A DNA stretch of 64,000 nucleotides, taken from the NCBI RefSeq assembly GCF_010183535.1, contig NC_071331.1:14756001-14820000 (forward strand). The letters are read 5' to 3'. This document shows, piece by piece, positions 25,001 through 38,008 of this stretch. Made by a program: the position numbers and the translations under genes. Under the pieces are notes generated by a model. It had not been told where the DNA came from and did not search any database. It saw only the letters and a program-made list of their open reading frames with translations. Within the stretch, counting starts at the first letter, position 1, and each line of letters begins with the position of its first letter. This DNA comes from Caenorhabditis remanei. Lineage: Eukaryota > Nematoda > Chromadorea > Rhabditida > Rhabditidae.

Positions 25001-25907
25001 ATGATGATCCGTTTCTATCGCATGCCCTTTCCTCCTCTGCGTCTTTGTCTCTCATCTAAGTTCTATAGAGAAGAATGATTCCAAAACAACTTTACACACT
25101 TACGACACAGGTATAAGGGACATAGAACTTGGCGGCAGTGGCTTCGAATTATTTCCCCTGTTGCCCTATCACATTTCTATTCACCCGCTGGCCACTAGAT
25201 ATTACTATTCATTACTTTAGTTTTAGTGACAAGTGACTTCCCGCAGACCCCAACACAATCGCAATAAATTGTCAATGTGTTGCTGTTGCCGGCGATGGGG
25301 TGCGAAAAATGGAAATGTTTCTTCTTTTTTCGCGCCAACCGTGTGTTCTTTCCGAATCTAAGCGTGACACTACCAACATAAAATGTTTAGACAATAGCAA
25401 GGAACGAGAAAAAATAGGGAGGAATCAAAAGTGTTATAGCTTCAGTTTATGTTTCGATTGAAAAAAAAACCCTCAGTAAAATTAGAACAAGGTAAAAAAG
25501 AGAGATGTAATGTTTATATCCTACTTACATCCCTACTTACTCTTAATTTGGGATGGGATCAACATAAACTAGTCGGAAAGGGTGTCAGAGCGAAAGGAAA
25601 AAACGAAAAGAACGAAATTCGTGAAAGTAAACAACTCTATATTGATTCTGGAACTAAAAGACAAAACAGTATCCTATCAAAGATACTGCGAATAGTTGAA
25701 AACAGAGAGTTTTGAAATAGAAATTTCTAAAGTCTCACCTTTGGCGGCGCACTCCAAATCATGTACGATTGCTTTTTCTTGTTTATGTTGTGAATGTTTT
25801 CTAACATCTTGAGAGCATCTTCTGTCTGCTGTTGATGATGAGGTCAATGTCATCGAAGTTTCTTCATGAACACCACCAGCACTACCTTCTGACGATGATG
25901 TCGTCAT
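19006..25907 (-). CDS. srgp-1: SRGP-1, F-BAR and RhoGAP protein
   Basis: Common exons are 21121-22262, 20136-21046, 19358-20086, 19166-19279 and 19006-19120. Two alternative first exons, 25739-25907 and 24795-24855, both end in phase 1 and give 1,059 or 1,023 aa. The common part opens with an F-BAR domain (KMSDQLKCLGDR...LQDYFRKRGEIETEYACKLEKL), then a coiled coil. The RhoGAP domain follows (LFGGSLDEYVEMTGEEIPLL; YLSRYSLRNQGLFRVSGSQ with the arginine finger; LKLYFRELREPIFP). The C-terminus is Ser-rich and disordered. No SH3 domain is seen in the rest of the chain, unlike vertebrate srGAPs. Such proteins bend plasma membrane and turn off Rho-family GTPases during cell migration and adhesion. 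The donor at 20135 is GTGCGT, slightly unusual. Confidence 0.93.
22263..24794 (-). other. Large first intron of srgp-1 (short isoform)
   Basis: This 2.5-kb intron joins the 24795 first exon to the F-BAR exon. A CpG-containing segment at 22860-23110 is open on both strands (ggtaggataaaaaccg; cttggccgagaaaca-type sequence) and could be regulatory. No additional exon with good borders was identified. Confidence 0.4.
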
Positions 25908-28900
25908 GTTTGAGGTAGAAGCTGGAACAGAAGAAGCGAGCGGTTTGGGTGAAATTCTGGAAAAAAATGTGGTTGGATTGGAGATTGATTGGATTGAAGA
26001 GGAAAATTTTATAAAAAAGAGACGGAGGAGTGTGGAGGGGGAGAAAAAGAGAACAATTTATAGAATTGTTTGATTGATTTATAAGAGTTGAGTGGCTAGA
26101 GTTAGTTTGAGAAAGCAAAAAACCGAAGGAGGTGGGCAAGCAAAAAGCGCAAGGAGCGAAACGGAAAAAGTAACCAGCTTGGCAGATGGTAAAGTCCGCT
26201 TTTGCCCTGCTACTTCACATTAATCAAAGTGTAGGACGCAGTAACAAAAAGAAGAAAGTGAACGTGATGGGAACTGAAAACAAGAGTTTTATATACATGA
26301 TTACGTTGAATGGAGCGAAATAATATTAAAAAGAATTTTCATTTACTTGAAGAAATCTAAACTTCGTCAAGGGAAAAATGCAAATAATGATCCTCTTGGC
26401 GAATAAGAAACAGATGGACGAAATTAAGCATCTGTTACTGATTTTTAGAATCAAGTTTTCTTAAATATATAATTTTCATTTAGAAGTAAACATCTCTCGG
26501 TCTAACAAAGCTTCTCATATGCGATTACATAAAACAAATAAGTAAATTTTGTCACCTCACCGACACAAATTCAGCACGAAAAATTTACTTTGGACGCGGC
26601 ATTAATGTTCCTCAGAGAAGGAGAATCATATTTCTTCACAGCGAGATTAGAAGAGGATTACTACCCCTGCCAATAGGAACGGAATATGATATTCGGAAAA
26701 AGGTCATAACTGGAACGGCAAAATGTTTATTTATCCGAGACTATGTAAAAGTATTACTGAGATGCAATAGAAACAAGAGACGAAGGGAGACCAATACAAT
26801 GTTATCTTTATTGTACATCGTCGTCATCTCTATTCTCACACTTTGCACGAATACCCTTTTTATCTATCTTTAACATCTATCATATTCATATAGAGAAAAA
26901 AACATCCAGGAAAGATAGAAAATTGATTCAGAGCAAGAATAGGAAATCTATGAAACGGATATCCTCAATCTTGGCTTCTCAGTCCCAGTCTTAGCAAAAT
27001 GAACACTTTTACGATTACTAGGAAGAAGAAGAAGACGTCACAATGGAAAAAAAAACAATATTTTTCTTGGCTGAGAAACAACTTCATTTCGGTTTTTTTC
27101 AATTTCGACAAACAAGGACTTGAAAGGACACTGCCAGGAATTATAAGAGAATATAACTTTGCAAAGTTAGAATAATAATGAACCATCTTATTTTCCTATT
27201 GCTAGCTCATAAATGTTTTTTAGTGAAAAATAAACTATGAACAAGTAGAATTTTCGCAAAAAGAAGGAACAACCTTGTGTAATAATGATGACATCTTCAT
27301 GTCTCATCGCCTTGACCACTTGTGGGTAGAGTGGTCCCAATTAGCACCTGGCCTTTTTGGGGGTCATCATATGGCAACACTGATATATTTGCCAATATAA
27401 TTTCCTGGAGAAAGAACAGGTTGTGAGAACGAAGAGAGTACAGTTTATGTATTTGCATATTGCAATACTACAGCGAAATTTCAAATGGAAAACGAGAAGA
27501 AGAAAGAAAATAAAGTGTGAAACGTATGTTTGCCGTAATTAACAGGCGCATTCGACGACTAGAGATGCGTGCGCGCTCCGCCGAGCCTTTCCAAGGTCTG
27601 TAAACACGGATTGGAGAAGTGACGAGAGAGTGGTCAAGACCAGTGAGACATATGTGGTTAGAGACATGTTCATCCCGAAGGAAAACCAAAAAGACCGGTC
27701 CGGAAAGGAAGGGAATCTATGAAGCAATTCCTATTCTCATCACTGAATACATGAACATAGTGATGGGATGAGAAGTCATGCGTGATCGGGAAAACGACAC
27801 GAAGATCCGGGCCTATCGAATAGTCCCATCTGGAGAGCGTTAGAGAGGAGACATCGTGAAATTTGAGATTGTAAGCGATAATAAAAGGATCAGGTCAAGT
27901 AGGGGAGACGTAGAGGGAGACAAGAAAGAAGAGATGACGTGGCAATCTTTCAAAACATATGCACATCATGGCAATACGAAAAAGCGAAAATATTGACAGA
28001 AAAGATATGAATTGTGAAAAGGATCTAAAAACGATGCGATGCTACTGAAATAGCGAAATTAATTCGAATCAGGTCATATCTGAATTAGTTTTCATTTCTG
28101 ACTGAAGAAATGTTCTGAATTTAATTAATTTTATGATCATCCGATCTTCCTTCTTGTTCTCATTTCTCTTCGAGAAAAATTGGGATTCTCTAGCTAACAT
28201 GAATTTTGCCGGAACTAATAGTACCGAACGATAGCAGGTGAAGAGCAGATAATACCAAATATGCAAAGAATTATGATCAATAGACGACAAAGAGGATAAA
28301 ACTTACTAGCATCCCAATAGAACGGATTTAGTGGGACATAGGCGGCACGTTTGGACGATGTAAAGGTTGTTTATCCATTCGTCATACAACGTAAAGCAAT
28401 GAATACCTGATGAAGGTGTACAAAAATTAGGCTTTCAACTCAGAGTTACGTAATTGAAATCAGCTGTATGACATAGTCTTCGAAAAATATAAATAAAACT
28501 TAGCTCTAAACAACAATGGATTTAAACTTATAAACTTCAAAGTGAAATGCCAGTGCTCTCTATTTTGATTGCTTGATTAGCAGCTAAGGTCATTGGGGAA
28601 TTGTAAAACTCAAGCTGACATCTAATCGGTTATTTTGCACTAATTGATGTTCATTAAAGACAACGAAATAGCAAAATACTGAGTTAAATATTAGCTTTAA
28701 GGATCAATTCTTATGGGGCTAAATACTCATGTCCGGAAATGAAACTTTTTCGGGAGTGAATAGCTCCATTTGTCAGAAATCAATACTTTGTTTGAACAAA
28801 AATTGTCCGTAGAATAGGATTCGCAGTTCCTTGTGTTCAGATCTTACATTGGTATAAAACGATTATGAATGTCGTCCTATATTTGGGTTCTCATCCGAGA

Positions 28901-29861
28901 AGAGTGCTGTCGGAAGGTAATACAATAACTTAACCTTGAGACCGTAAGTGGCAAGAGATGAAGATTCAAAGCCTAATTGCCATCGGAACCGGGTCATTTA
29001 TGTCGGTAATGTTCTGGAAAAAAGAAAATGTGGACCCCTTCTCAGCTTTTTAGAATAACTACTGAAACCGGCATATCTTCTTTTGTGATTTTGAGTGGGC
29101 CGAAAAGATGGAAAAAACTTTAACGCGAACGAGTGAGTCATGTAAACCGAAACTGTACAAACAGCAGAATACGGAAGAAAGAAGTTGGTAAAATAAGCGG
29201 TTTTTTGCCGGTAATGAAAAGACCTTTCGTGAAAGACATCTAGAAAGAAGGAAGTGGTGTTTTGAGAAGAATAAATCAGGTAGAAAACAAAGAAACAGCT
29301 GGTGGGCTGGACCGCAATTAGCATAATACGGACCTCATTAAAAGGGAATTTCGCAAAGAACAGAGACTGAGCAGTATTATTTTTGAATGGTTGAAAACTC
29401 AATCGGTTGAAGAATAGAATATTCAAATACATACCAACGCGGACGTTTCAGAGATTATCAACCGAAAAGATTGAATTCGAAATTCGCTTGTTATACTTGA
29501 TAAAATTACAGGTCAAACAGCGAATATAATGATTAAAATTTAGAATATGGCAATTGATGTATTATTCTTTGAATTAGGATATAAATAAAATAACAGAGAA
29601 GCCAGAAAATTAATAAAGTGAAACAATAAAATTTAAATATTGCCGAAAAGACGATAGAGTGCTGCAGTCAATGAGAGACGCAGAGCAATGGGTCTCACAA
29701 CGATTTGCCTATGTGTGTGTCGCTAATGACGGTAAAACGTGCTATGACATGGAACTTTACAGCAAAATCAGCGTTCTCTTCAGGATTTAATTGGTTTCCG
29801 AAGCAAATGTTCTTTTTTGTTTTATAAAATCGTTAACGTTCTCAACTAACATTGTTTCAGG
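25908..29861. other. Divergent srgp-1/sec-24.1 intergenic region
   Basis: Nearly 4 kb lies between the upstream first exon of srgp-1 (minus) and the ATG of sec-24.1 (plus). It is AT-rich with no repeat structure that I can see. The only coding-like island is a minus-strand open stretch at 28307-28370 ending in a GTAAGTTT donor in phase 1. Most of the region is probably promoter and 5' leader sequence for both genes. Confidence 0.45.
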
Positions 29862-32800
29862 ATGGCGTATCAACCGCCACAATTCAACCAAACACCTAAT
29901 AATCCTCAACAGCAATTTTACCAAAATCAACAGTTCCAGCACAATGGATTTCAACAGCCGGGTAAGCAATAAAATTCCTATGGGCGAAATTCTTTTTTGA
30001 AACATATGTTTAGGTATGCAAAAACCTGCACAAGCTCTGGGAGAATTCGCGCCCCCACAACCTTCAGTCCCACAACAACCGAACGGAGGTGTTTATCAGA
30101 ATGGAGCTACCAATGGGGCTCATCCTTATTCGCAACCACCAGGAATTGTGCCACAACTTGCACAGTCTGTCAATAACATATCGTTAGGTTCAAGAGCAAC
30201 ACCCACGCAACAATTCAGTGAGTCGTTTAATCTCAAGTTGGTTTGATATCAATTTCATTTAAAGATCAAGCAGGGCATCCGGGTCCAGGTTATCATGGAG
30301 GTCCTTTGACTGCTCCTCCACAGCCTCCATTACCAAAACAGCAAACTCCACAGGAACCTCAGTTCAGTGGTTTATCACAGAACGTCGCACAATCCCCACA
30401 AGGTACTGTTCGTTTCTTACAAGTCAAGATTTTTCAAATTTAGCATCATCTGGCGCGCCAGGTCAACAAGCAGCTCCTACCACAGGAGTACCATCGGCTA
30501 ATCCACCATTCATTGGGTTACCTGGTGGAGCACCACAGATGGGGCACCCTGGAACTCCACAACCACAAGCTCAACATCAGATCCAACAGCCTACTCCTTT
30601 ACGGCATCAAGCTGCCGGGTTCCCTCCTATACCTGGAACTTCTAACTTCCAACAAACCGCAGGTCCACCTCTAGTCAATTCAGGAAATTTCCAAGGAGCA
30701 CCCACTGGGCAACAACAAGCGAATGCCCCCAGAAACTTCGCCCCTGGTCCAAATCCACCAGGAGCTTTTCCACCAGCACCGGGATCATTGCCAACTGCGC
30801 AGGGAACTTTTCCTCCAGCGCCAGGAGCTGCAGCTCCATCTGCAGGAGCTCCAGGAAATTTTCAAACAAACGGTCCAATGCCTGGAGCCGCCTTCCCTCC
30901 AGCCCCACAAGCCCCAACAGGTTTTCCACCTGGAGCACCAGGAGCTTTTTCACAAGGTCCAGGACCTTACCCACAAGTTCCTGGTTCTCAAGGGCAGTAT
31001 CCACAAGCACCTGGCGCACCCGGAGCATTTCCGCAAGGACCTGGCGCACCCGGAGCATTTCCGCAAGGACCAGGAGCACCTGGAGCATATCCACAAGGAC
31101 CGGGAGGACCTGGAGCATATCCGCAAGGACCTGGAGGACCTGGAGCATATCCGCAAGGACCTGGAGGACCTGGAGCATATCCACAAGGACCTGGAGTGCC
31201 AGCAATGCCCGGAATGCCGGGAGGCTATCCGGGAGGTCCGCCTCAGCAGCGTCAACAGCGTCTTGATCCTAACATGATGCCGAGTGCTGTACAAGTTATC
31301 GATGATGATTCGACACGTACTGGAATTTTCCCTACTGGATATCCTCATGCTGAACTCCCACCCCTTGTTTCCACATTTTCTTTCGCCCAAGATCAAGGAA
31401 ATTGTAATCCAAAGTACATGAGATCAACATTGTATACAGCTCCACAAACCAACGATATTCTGAAAGCATCACAGATTCCTCTCGCTGTGGTCATCTCACC
31501 GTTTGCGCCATTGAACGAATATGAAGTAAGCTTTTTGTCGGTCACATAAGATGTTGAAAGTTTTTAGAATGAACCACCTGTTGTTGATTTGGGACCTCAA
31601 GGGCCAGTACGTTGTCAACGTTGCAAGGCCTATATCTGTCCTTTTATGGAATTCCAAGATGGTGGTCGTTCCTTCCGATGTCCATTCTGTCATGCTCGAA
31701 CTCCTGTAGAAGATGCCTATTTTGCACATCTTGATCATACTGGAAGACGGACAGATATCGAAATGAGACCTGAATTATGCCTGGGAGCTTACGATCTTGT
31801 GGCAACAAAGCAATATTGCAAGGTAAGACATATAGTTGCGCGATGAAATTCGTGGTTTTTTGCAGAATGGAATAGCACCAAAGGAGCCAGCATTCATTTT
31901 CATGATCGATGTTTCCTACAATGCTCTCTCAAATGGAATGTTGCCTATTCTATGTCAAAATCTAGAAAAAGTTCTTAGAAATCTTCCAAGAGAAACTGGA
32001 CAATTGGAATCGTCGATCCGTGTTGGACTAGCAACTTTCGATCAAGCCGTTCATTTCTTCGATATTTCTTCAGCAGCTCCGAAAATGCTTGTGATGTGTA
32101 AGTAACAATGTCGCAAACTTGTTTAAAATGAGTTCCTTTTTTCTTCAGCTGACGTTCAAGAGCCATTTGTGCCCATGGTTGATGGACTCCTTCTCCCATA
32201 TAACGAAGCGCTACCTGGACTTCGTGCTGCTCTTGCTGAGATTCCAAAGATTTTCGCTCAGTCGAAAACAACTGAGACGATTCTTCAACCAGTAGTCCAA
32301 GCTGGTCTTGATGCTTTGAAATGTGCTGATCGTGCTGGTAAATTGATAATTTTCTCAACTGTTCTCCCCACATTCGACGCCCCTGGAAAGTTGAAAACCA
32401 AAAATGACCGATCACTTCTCGGAACCGACAAGGAAAAAGGTGCACTTGTTCCACAAGAGGAGTCGTACACAAAACTAGGAGAGCAATGTGTAAAATCTGG
32501 AGTAACTGTTGATCTATTCATTTTCCCAAACGCTTTCATCGATGTTGCTACTATTGGACAACTTTCTGCAGTCACTGGGGGATCGATTTACAAATTCCAA
32601 TACTTCTCGGTAGTTATTTATTTTTCGTTTTCAAAAAACATAAAATGCATTTTCAGGCTGACAAGGATGGCGTCCGGATGTTAAATGAATTAGAACGGCA
32701 CGTGTCCAAGAAGATAGCTTTCGATTGCATGGCAAGAGTTAGAACCTCAACTGGAATTCGTCCAATAACCTTCTCGGGCTCTTTTTACATGGAAAACTCG

Positions 32801-33812
32801 ACAGATTTGGAACTGGCTACTATAGACGAGAGCAAAGCATTCATAACCGAAATCAAACACGACGACAGTTTGAAAGATCCAGCTTCACTTATTCAAACTG
32901 CTGTGTTGTACACGTCAATGACTGGACAAAGACGTCTTCGAATTTTGAACATGTGTCTTCCAGTTACGGCTGATTACAATCAAGTATATCGGCTTGCTGA
33001 TCCAGAAGCATTGACGACTTTCATGTTGAAACAGGCTGTTCAATTAAACCGTGACAAAGGAAGTTCGGAAATGAAAGAATCACTTTCATCCAGATGTGCA
33101 CAGTTTTTGGCAACATACAGAGAAAAATGCAGCGAGGGAGCTCCTCTCGGTCAACTCATTCTTCCAGAATCATTGAAATTGATGCCGCTCTACGTTAACT
33201 CAATTTTGAAAAATGACGCAATAAGCGGAGGAAGTGAGATGACTGTGGACGATAAAGTATGGCAAATGGAGCTGATTCGTGGAATGAGAACCGAGGATGT
33301 AATGCCTCTAATATATCCAAGAGTCATGCCAGTTTCGGACCTTCAAATCAACGATAACGAAGAAATGAAAGAGCTTCCAAAACCCGTTAGAGCTGGTTCC
33401 GATTTCCTTGATAATTCTAAAGCATACATCATCGACAATGGAGTTATTTTGTTCGTTTGGGTCGGATCTGCCTGTTCTCAACAATGGATTCAAGACGTGT
33501 TCGGCGTCGGTGCTGCAAACCAGATTGACACAGAAACTGTAAGTTGAGAAATGATAGAAAGCTGAGGATTAAAAGTAAATTTAGGGAACAATACCAGAGA
33601 AGGACAATAGCCACTCACGTGCTCTTCGGAGAACTATTCAACTTCTACCTCGCGGAATTCGTCACAGAAAAACATATGTTGTTGTTGAAAAAAGCGGTTT
33701 AGAACCGTGGATGAAGAAATACTTGGTAGAAGACAAATCTGGAGCCGCAAATATGTCATACGTGGACTATCTTGTGGATATTCATCGCAAGATCCGTGAT
33801 CTCATTTCCTAA
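29862..33812 (+). CDS. sec-24.1: SEC-24.1, COPII coat cargo adaptor
   Basis: Nine exons (29862-29961, 30014-30217, 30265-30402, 30444-31525, 31568-31822, 31866-32097, 32149-32609, 32657-33538, 33585-33812) give 1,193 aa. ATTGTTTCAG ends one base before the ATG, a likely spliced-leader site. The first 400 residues are Pro/Gln/Gly-rich and include a tandem repeat. Then come the Sec24 zinc finger (CQRCKAYICP...RCPFCH), the trunk (FIFMIDVSYNAL...GLATFDQAVHF), the beta-barrel and helical domains, and a C-terminal gelsolin fold (VILFVWVGSACSQQWIQDVF). SEC24 sits in the inner COPII coat with SEC23 at ER exit sites and selects cargo for transport to the Golgi. A poly(A) signal AATAAA is at 34272-34277. 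Confidence 0.95.
31018..31195 (+). repeat. 30-bp coding minisatellite in sec-24.1
   Basis: Six or so near-identical 30-bp units encode PQGPG[GA]PGA[YF] ten-residue repeats. The third-base differences between units show the array has been drifting, with the last three units almost identical. Antisense frames across it are open only because of the repeat. Confidence 0.85.
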
Positions 33813-34574
33813 TTCAAGTCATATGTGAGAGAATGTTTGCTTCCTGCTATTATGTCGGTTTCCACCAGCTCCTTGGGTAATATTGGTTTGATTCTGCAAT
33901 TCAATGTGGAATAATACTATTCGTACCGGTTGTTTTGTACACATTCATTTTATGCGCTTCTTTCCTATGTCATTATCGTTTTTTTCGAACCGGGATTACG
34001 TATTGTAAAAAGTTACTAAAAAGTTTTTAATGTAATCCCATTGTTAATATTTTTCTTACACCTCATTGGTGCTAATTAGACTTTGTTTTACCCATTCTTC
34101 CTTTTCTAGTTTAATTTATTCTTTTTAGCTTCTGCTTATAATGTTGCAGGAAAACAGATTTATTGTTTTGCGAAATTTTCCCTCAGATTAAAGTGAGGCT
34201 TGATCCGTATAACTTATTCATTGTGATTCAAACTGGGACTGAATGTGTGTAATTCTATGGTGTCTTACAAAAATAAAATTTTCAGAAATTAAAAAATATT
34301 TTTTCAGCAAAAAGATTTCACGCGAATCACTGCTAATTGAACAAGATAGAAATATATAATATGTAACATAATATAATATTAATATTCGGTGCCGTACTAT
34401 TTAGTAAATAGGCGTACTTGAAAAATCTGTGATTTGAATGTCCGCCAACACCCAATGCCATCGCGCCCCACTATACACGCGCCAAGTTCAGTTCTTTTTT
34501 TCCTCAAATAAATTCTAAAAGTAAATAGTCTTGCATCTTGTACGATTTTTCACAACGCAAGCAGAGTTTCAGAA
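33813..34574 (+). other. sec-24.1 3' UTR and pold-2 promoter
   Basis: A 762-bp same-strand gap. The sec-24.1 poly(A) signal is at 34272-34277. Between 34440 and 34500 there is a cluster of C-rich and gcgcgcc-like elements (catcgcgccccac, acgcgccaag), which could serve a cell-cycle-regulated promoter for pold-2. This is inferred from composition only. Confidence 0.4.
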
Positions 34575-36156
34575 ATGGAGACAGCGTGGAGCAATATTTT
34601 AGACTACAAAAACGTTTCGGATCGTTATGTGTTAACTGAAGAAGACAAGAAAGGTAAACATGTTTCTCTAATGTTTTGAAACATTGATTCTTTCAGGTGC
34701 TTTCGCAAGACAATACTTTGAAGTCTACGAAGCTCGAGTGAATGCACTGAAACCAAGAATTATCGAGATCGCTGAAAGAGATATTGGTTTGCTTAAATTA
34801 ATTTGTCGAGCTTATCAGATTATTTCAAGGTAAAGGAAAATTCAAGCACATATCATTGAGCGATGCAAAACAAGACGAAGAAATTTTTGTCATTGGAGTA
34901 ATTGTGAAAAGAATAGCAGCGAGGCCTTCAATTCTAAAATCTCTGTTGAATGAAGACAAAGTTGCGTACGATGATTATGAAGGAGACGAAGAAGATGATG
35001 TGAAGAGATATGCTGGAAGTAGTGAAGATCGTATTGAACTAGAGTCTGAAAAGCAGACAGTTCGCCTCGATGGAGCTATTTCAATGGATGAATGTGCCAC
35101 TGGATGCTGTGTCGGAGTTCTGGGAAAGTTAGGCAAAGAAGGCGTCTTTCATGTGAATCGACTTATTTGGCCATCTTCAAAAATTTCCAAGAAGTCAGCT
35201 GCTGAGGGAACAATTGTTTTCGTTAGTGGACTTGAGTTAACTGGAGATATGGAAGACGATGTAAGTATCATCATTTATTAGATAATCCCCGGCATTTTTC
35301 AATATTTCTCTAATACTTATAGCAACTCACAATCTCGGGACTTGAATTTATGTCGGAATGGATGAACAGCGAAGCTCTCGGAGAAAATCAGTGTCCTCCC
35401 ATTGATCGTGTTGTTGTAATTGGCCCGATTGTTGAGACGAAATCGAACGGATGTGATGTTCAGTCAGTTGTAAGAACACTTACTTTATCGCGAACTGAGA
35501 AACAATCATCTGCGAAAGCACTGATAACCGTTGATAAATTGATCAGTTCGATTGCTGAAAAACCGTTGGTGAACACTGTTGATGTGACACCTGGTGTTGG
35601 CGATCCATGCTCATCGATGTGGCCGCTTCCACCAATTCACAGAGTTTGTCTGCAGCGTTGTGCTATGAGCCAGAAGAAAGTGAATCTTGTGACAAATCCG
35701 TATGAGTTCGAAGTGAATGGTCTACGAGTGATGACTATGTCTGGCGAAAATGTCACGGAGCTTTTGCGTACTTCTCACAAATGGACCGGTGCTGATGTTC
35801 TCGCTAACCTTGTCAAATGGCAACACGTCGCACCTAATTGTCCAGATACGCTAGATGCGTTTCCTATGGCTGAAAGGTAAGGAAACATATAATGTTATTG
35901 TAATGGATTTATCATCAAAAAGTTATTTTTCAAAATAATTTAAATTTCCAGAGATCCACTCGTTATGGAAACCACCCCACACATTATTGTCTGCGGTAAT
36001 CAGCCACAAGCCGAGTTCCGACGTGTTCCAATCGACGGATCTGACTCTACGTGTCTTGTTGTTTGTCTGCCGAAATTCTCAAAAACCCGTGTTGCATGCT
36101 TCTTAAACTTGAAGGATCTCTCGATGAAATGGCAGAACTTTGATCATCAATACTAA
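34575..36156 (+). CDS. pold-2: POLD-2, DNA polymerase delta subunit B
   Basis: Five exons (34575-34653, 34697-34786, 34830-35260, 35323-35876, 35952-36156) give 452 aa, close to the usual POLD2 size. GAGTTTCAG ends two bases before the ATG. Visible family features are ARQYFEVYEARVNALKP near the N-terminus, an OB-fold segment (RLDGAISMDECATGCCVGVLG; EGTIVFVSG), then the inactive calcineurin-like phosphodiesterase domain (VTPGVGDPCSSMWP; LVTNPYEFEVNGLRV; TSGEN-like MSGENVTELLR; APNCPDTLDAFP). The C-terminal part reads PHIIVCGNQPQAEFR and ACFLNLKDLSM. This subunit bridges the catalytic chain and the rest of the replicative polymerase in the nucleus. The 3' half, from codon 249 on, is inside the duplicated segment. 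The poly(A) signal is at 36222-36227. Confidence 0.93.
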
Positions 36157-36393
36157 ATATTTCGTTCAAGTTAAGCTTGTCTTATGTTTTTTTTTCTCAT
36201 TATACTGTGTATTGTGCCTCCAATAAATTTTGATTGAGACTGACTGTGTTCTCACCTCGTTCACACATGAATCTTTCCATCTTAATCATTCGTTTTCCGT
36301 TTTCATCCGCCCTATTCAACTTTCTCTCAAAAAACTGGGTCATTCTTGGTTTTCGATTTCTCGCAATCATTCGTATCAGAAACATTTCTTATT

Positions 36394-37864
36394 ATGTGGC
36401 TGCATAATATTGCTGTTCTTTCGATTTCATTCTCATGTCTTCTAATAATTCTTCAAATTCTCTATTTTCCCTATCTGATATCACAGGCTGAATCAGCTCA
36501 TGAACTAGTCAAGAGCAAAATAGACTCATTTAAGGTTCGCTCGAGATTACATTATTTATTCAACTATAAAGCTTTTATTTTAGAGTTTAGAATCAGATAT
36601 CACTCGTGAATTATCAGATTACGCCTTCTTACATATTACCAGAAAACGAGAAGTCATTTCATGCGAACCCGGATACCCCGGTCTTCCTGGTGCAAATGGG
36701 AGAGATGGACAACCAGGAATAGACGGTCCAAACGGAATACGTGGATTGGATGCACGTGATATAATGGAAGAAATTCAAGCGAATCAAGAATGTATTACTT
36801 GTCCACAAGGAGAACGTGGACCAACTGGAGCACCAGGGGATCGAGGAGAAACTGGAGATAAGGGAGATAAAGGAGTTGCTGGAATTCCAGGTCAAGATGG
36901 ATTAGATGGTGAACAAGGAGAAGAAGGACCTGTTGGACCACCAGGGCCACCGGGGAGAAGGGGAAGAAAAGGAGCTGATGGAAAGTCTGCAATGGGAGGA
37001 ATTGGAGAACCCGGACCAAAAGGAGTTCCAGGAGCAAAGGGTGGTCCGGGATTACAGGGACCAAGAGGAAAGGTGAGGAATTTGAAAGTAGTATTTTCTG
37101 GATTCTCACATGTCAATCTTTTCAGCGTAATTATATTTATGGTCCACCTGGTCCAATGGGACAACCAGGACCATCTGGATTGGATGGAGTATCTGGAAAT
37201 CCAGGTGATAGAGGACCAAAAGGACCGCCAGGAGACCGCGGAGCTGATATTAAATTCTGTCCGTGTCCATTGGAATTAGAATTATTGAAAGTAAAACATT
37301 CCAAGGCAAATCGTCCATCACCACCATCCTCTTCGACTTCAACAACACCGCCAACAACTTCAACTTCAGAAACAACGACTACAGTTTTTCCAAATACAGA
37401 AAAGAATTCAGATGACACCACAACTTTGGAAATAATCGGAGAAGAAGAAACGACTCCAGAAGATATCACTGCCACGACTACAATTGAAACAATCACTTTT
37501 TCATCTCAAGATGACGAATCAAGTGAATCAAAAAATAGTCGAAATTCAGAAAATGTATTCGGAAGTGCACCTGGAAATGAAGGAATTATTCAAGCAGAAA
37601 CATTGAATTTTGATGATGGAGAAATGCAAACGGTAAATAATTCATTCTAAAAGCATTTAAAACTTAAATTGTTCAGGTGGAATTGCCAAAAGAGTATGAA
37701 AACGATGAACAACCACGTGGACCAATCATAACTGTAGAAGATGATGATTATCCAGAAGATACTACAACTACGTTCGTTTGTTCTTACTTTTCATTCCAAT
37801 TATTTCCCTAATTTCAGGCGTCGATTCCGTTACGTCACAAAGCGACCAATTCGGTTTGAATAAT
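36394..37864 (+). CDS. Cuticle-type collagen with long Ser/Thr/Glu tail (copy 1)
   Basis: Five exons (36394-36534, 36584-37072, 37126-37632, 37677-37771, 37819-37864) give about 425 aa. An N-terminal membrane segment (IAVLSISFSCLLIILQILYF) is followed by a basic HITRKRE site, a likely subtilisin-like cleavage point (homology box A). The Gly-X-Y blocks are split by non-helical linkers and flanked by cysteines: SCEPGYPG, CITCPQG, then CPCP after the last block. The remaining 160 or so residues are non-collagenous, rich in Ser/Thr then Asp/Glu, and end in basic RRFRYVTKRPIRFE. Nematode cuticle collagens normally have short C-termini, so this tail is unusual. The donor of exon 4 is GTTCGT; this choice is supported because it preserves the same C-terminus in both copies. 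Confidence 0.85.
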
Positions 37865-38008
37865 TCAAAAATTTCATAAAAACCGTCCAATAAAGTGTTT
37901 CTTCCTATACCCTCTTTCTTCTTTTCCGTGTACCTTTGCAATCATTCATTTCTCTGCCTCTCTTCTCCGTCAGCGACATAATGTTTAGTTTAGGACGAAT
38001 TGGCTGTT

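Noticed and set aside
30675..31396. Long minus-strand and second plus-strand frames across the Pro/Gly-rich part of sec-24.1
   Set aside because: Shadows of the coding minisatellite and proline codons in the true frame.
36659..37496. Antisense frames across the collagen gene (and the same in copy 2)
   Set aside because: Gly-X-Y coding gives open Pro/Leu-rich reverse frames automatically.
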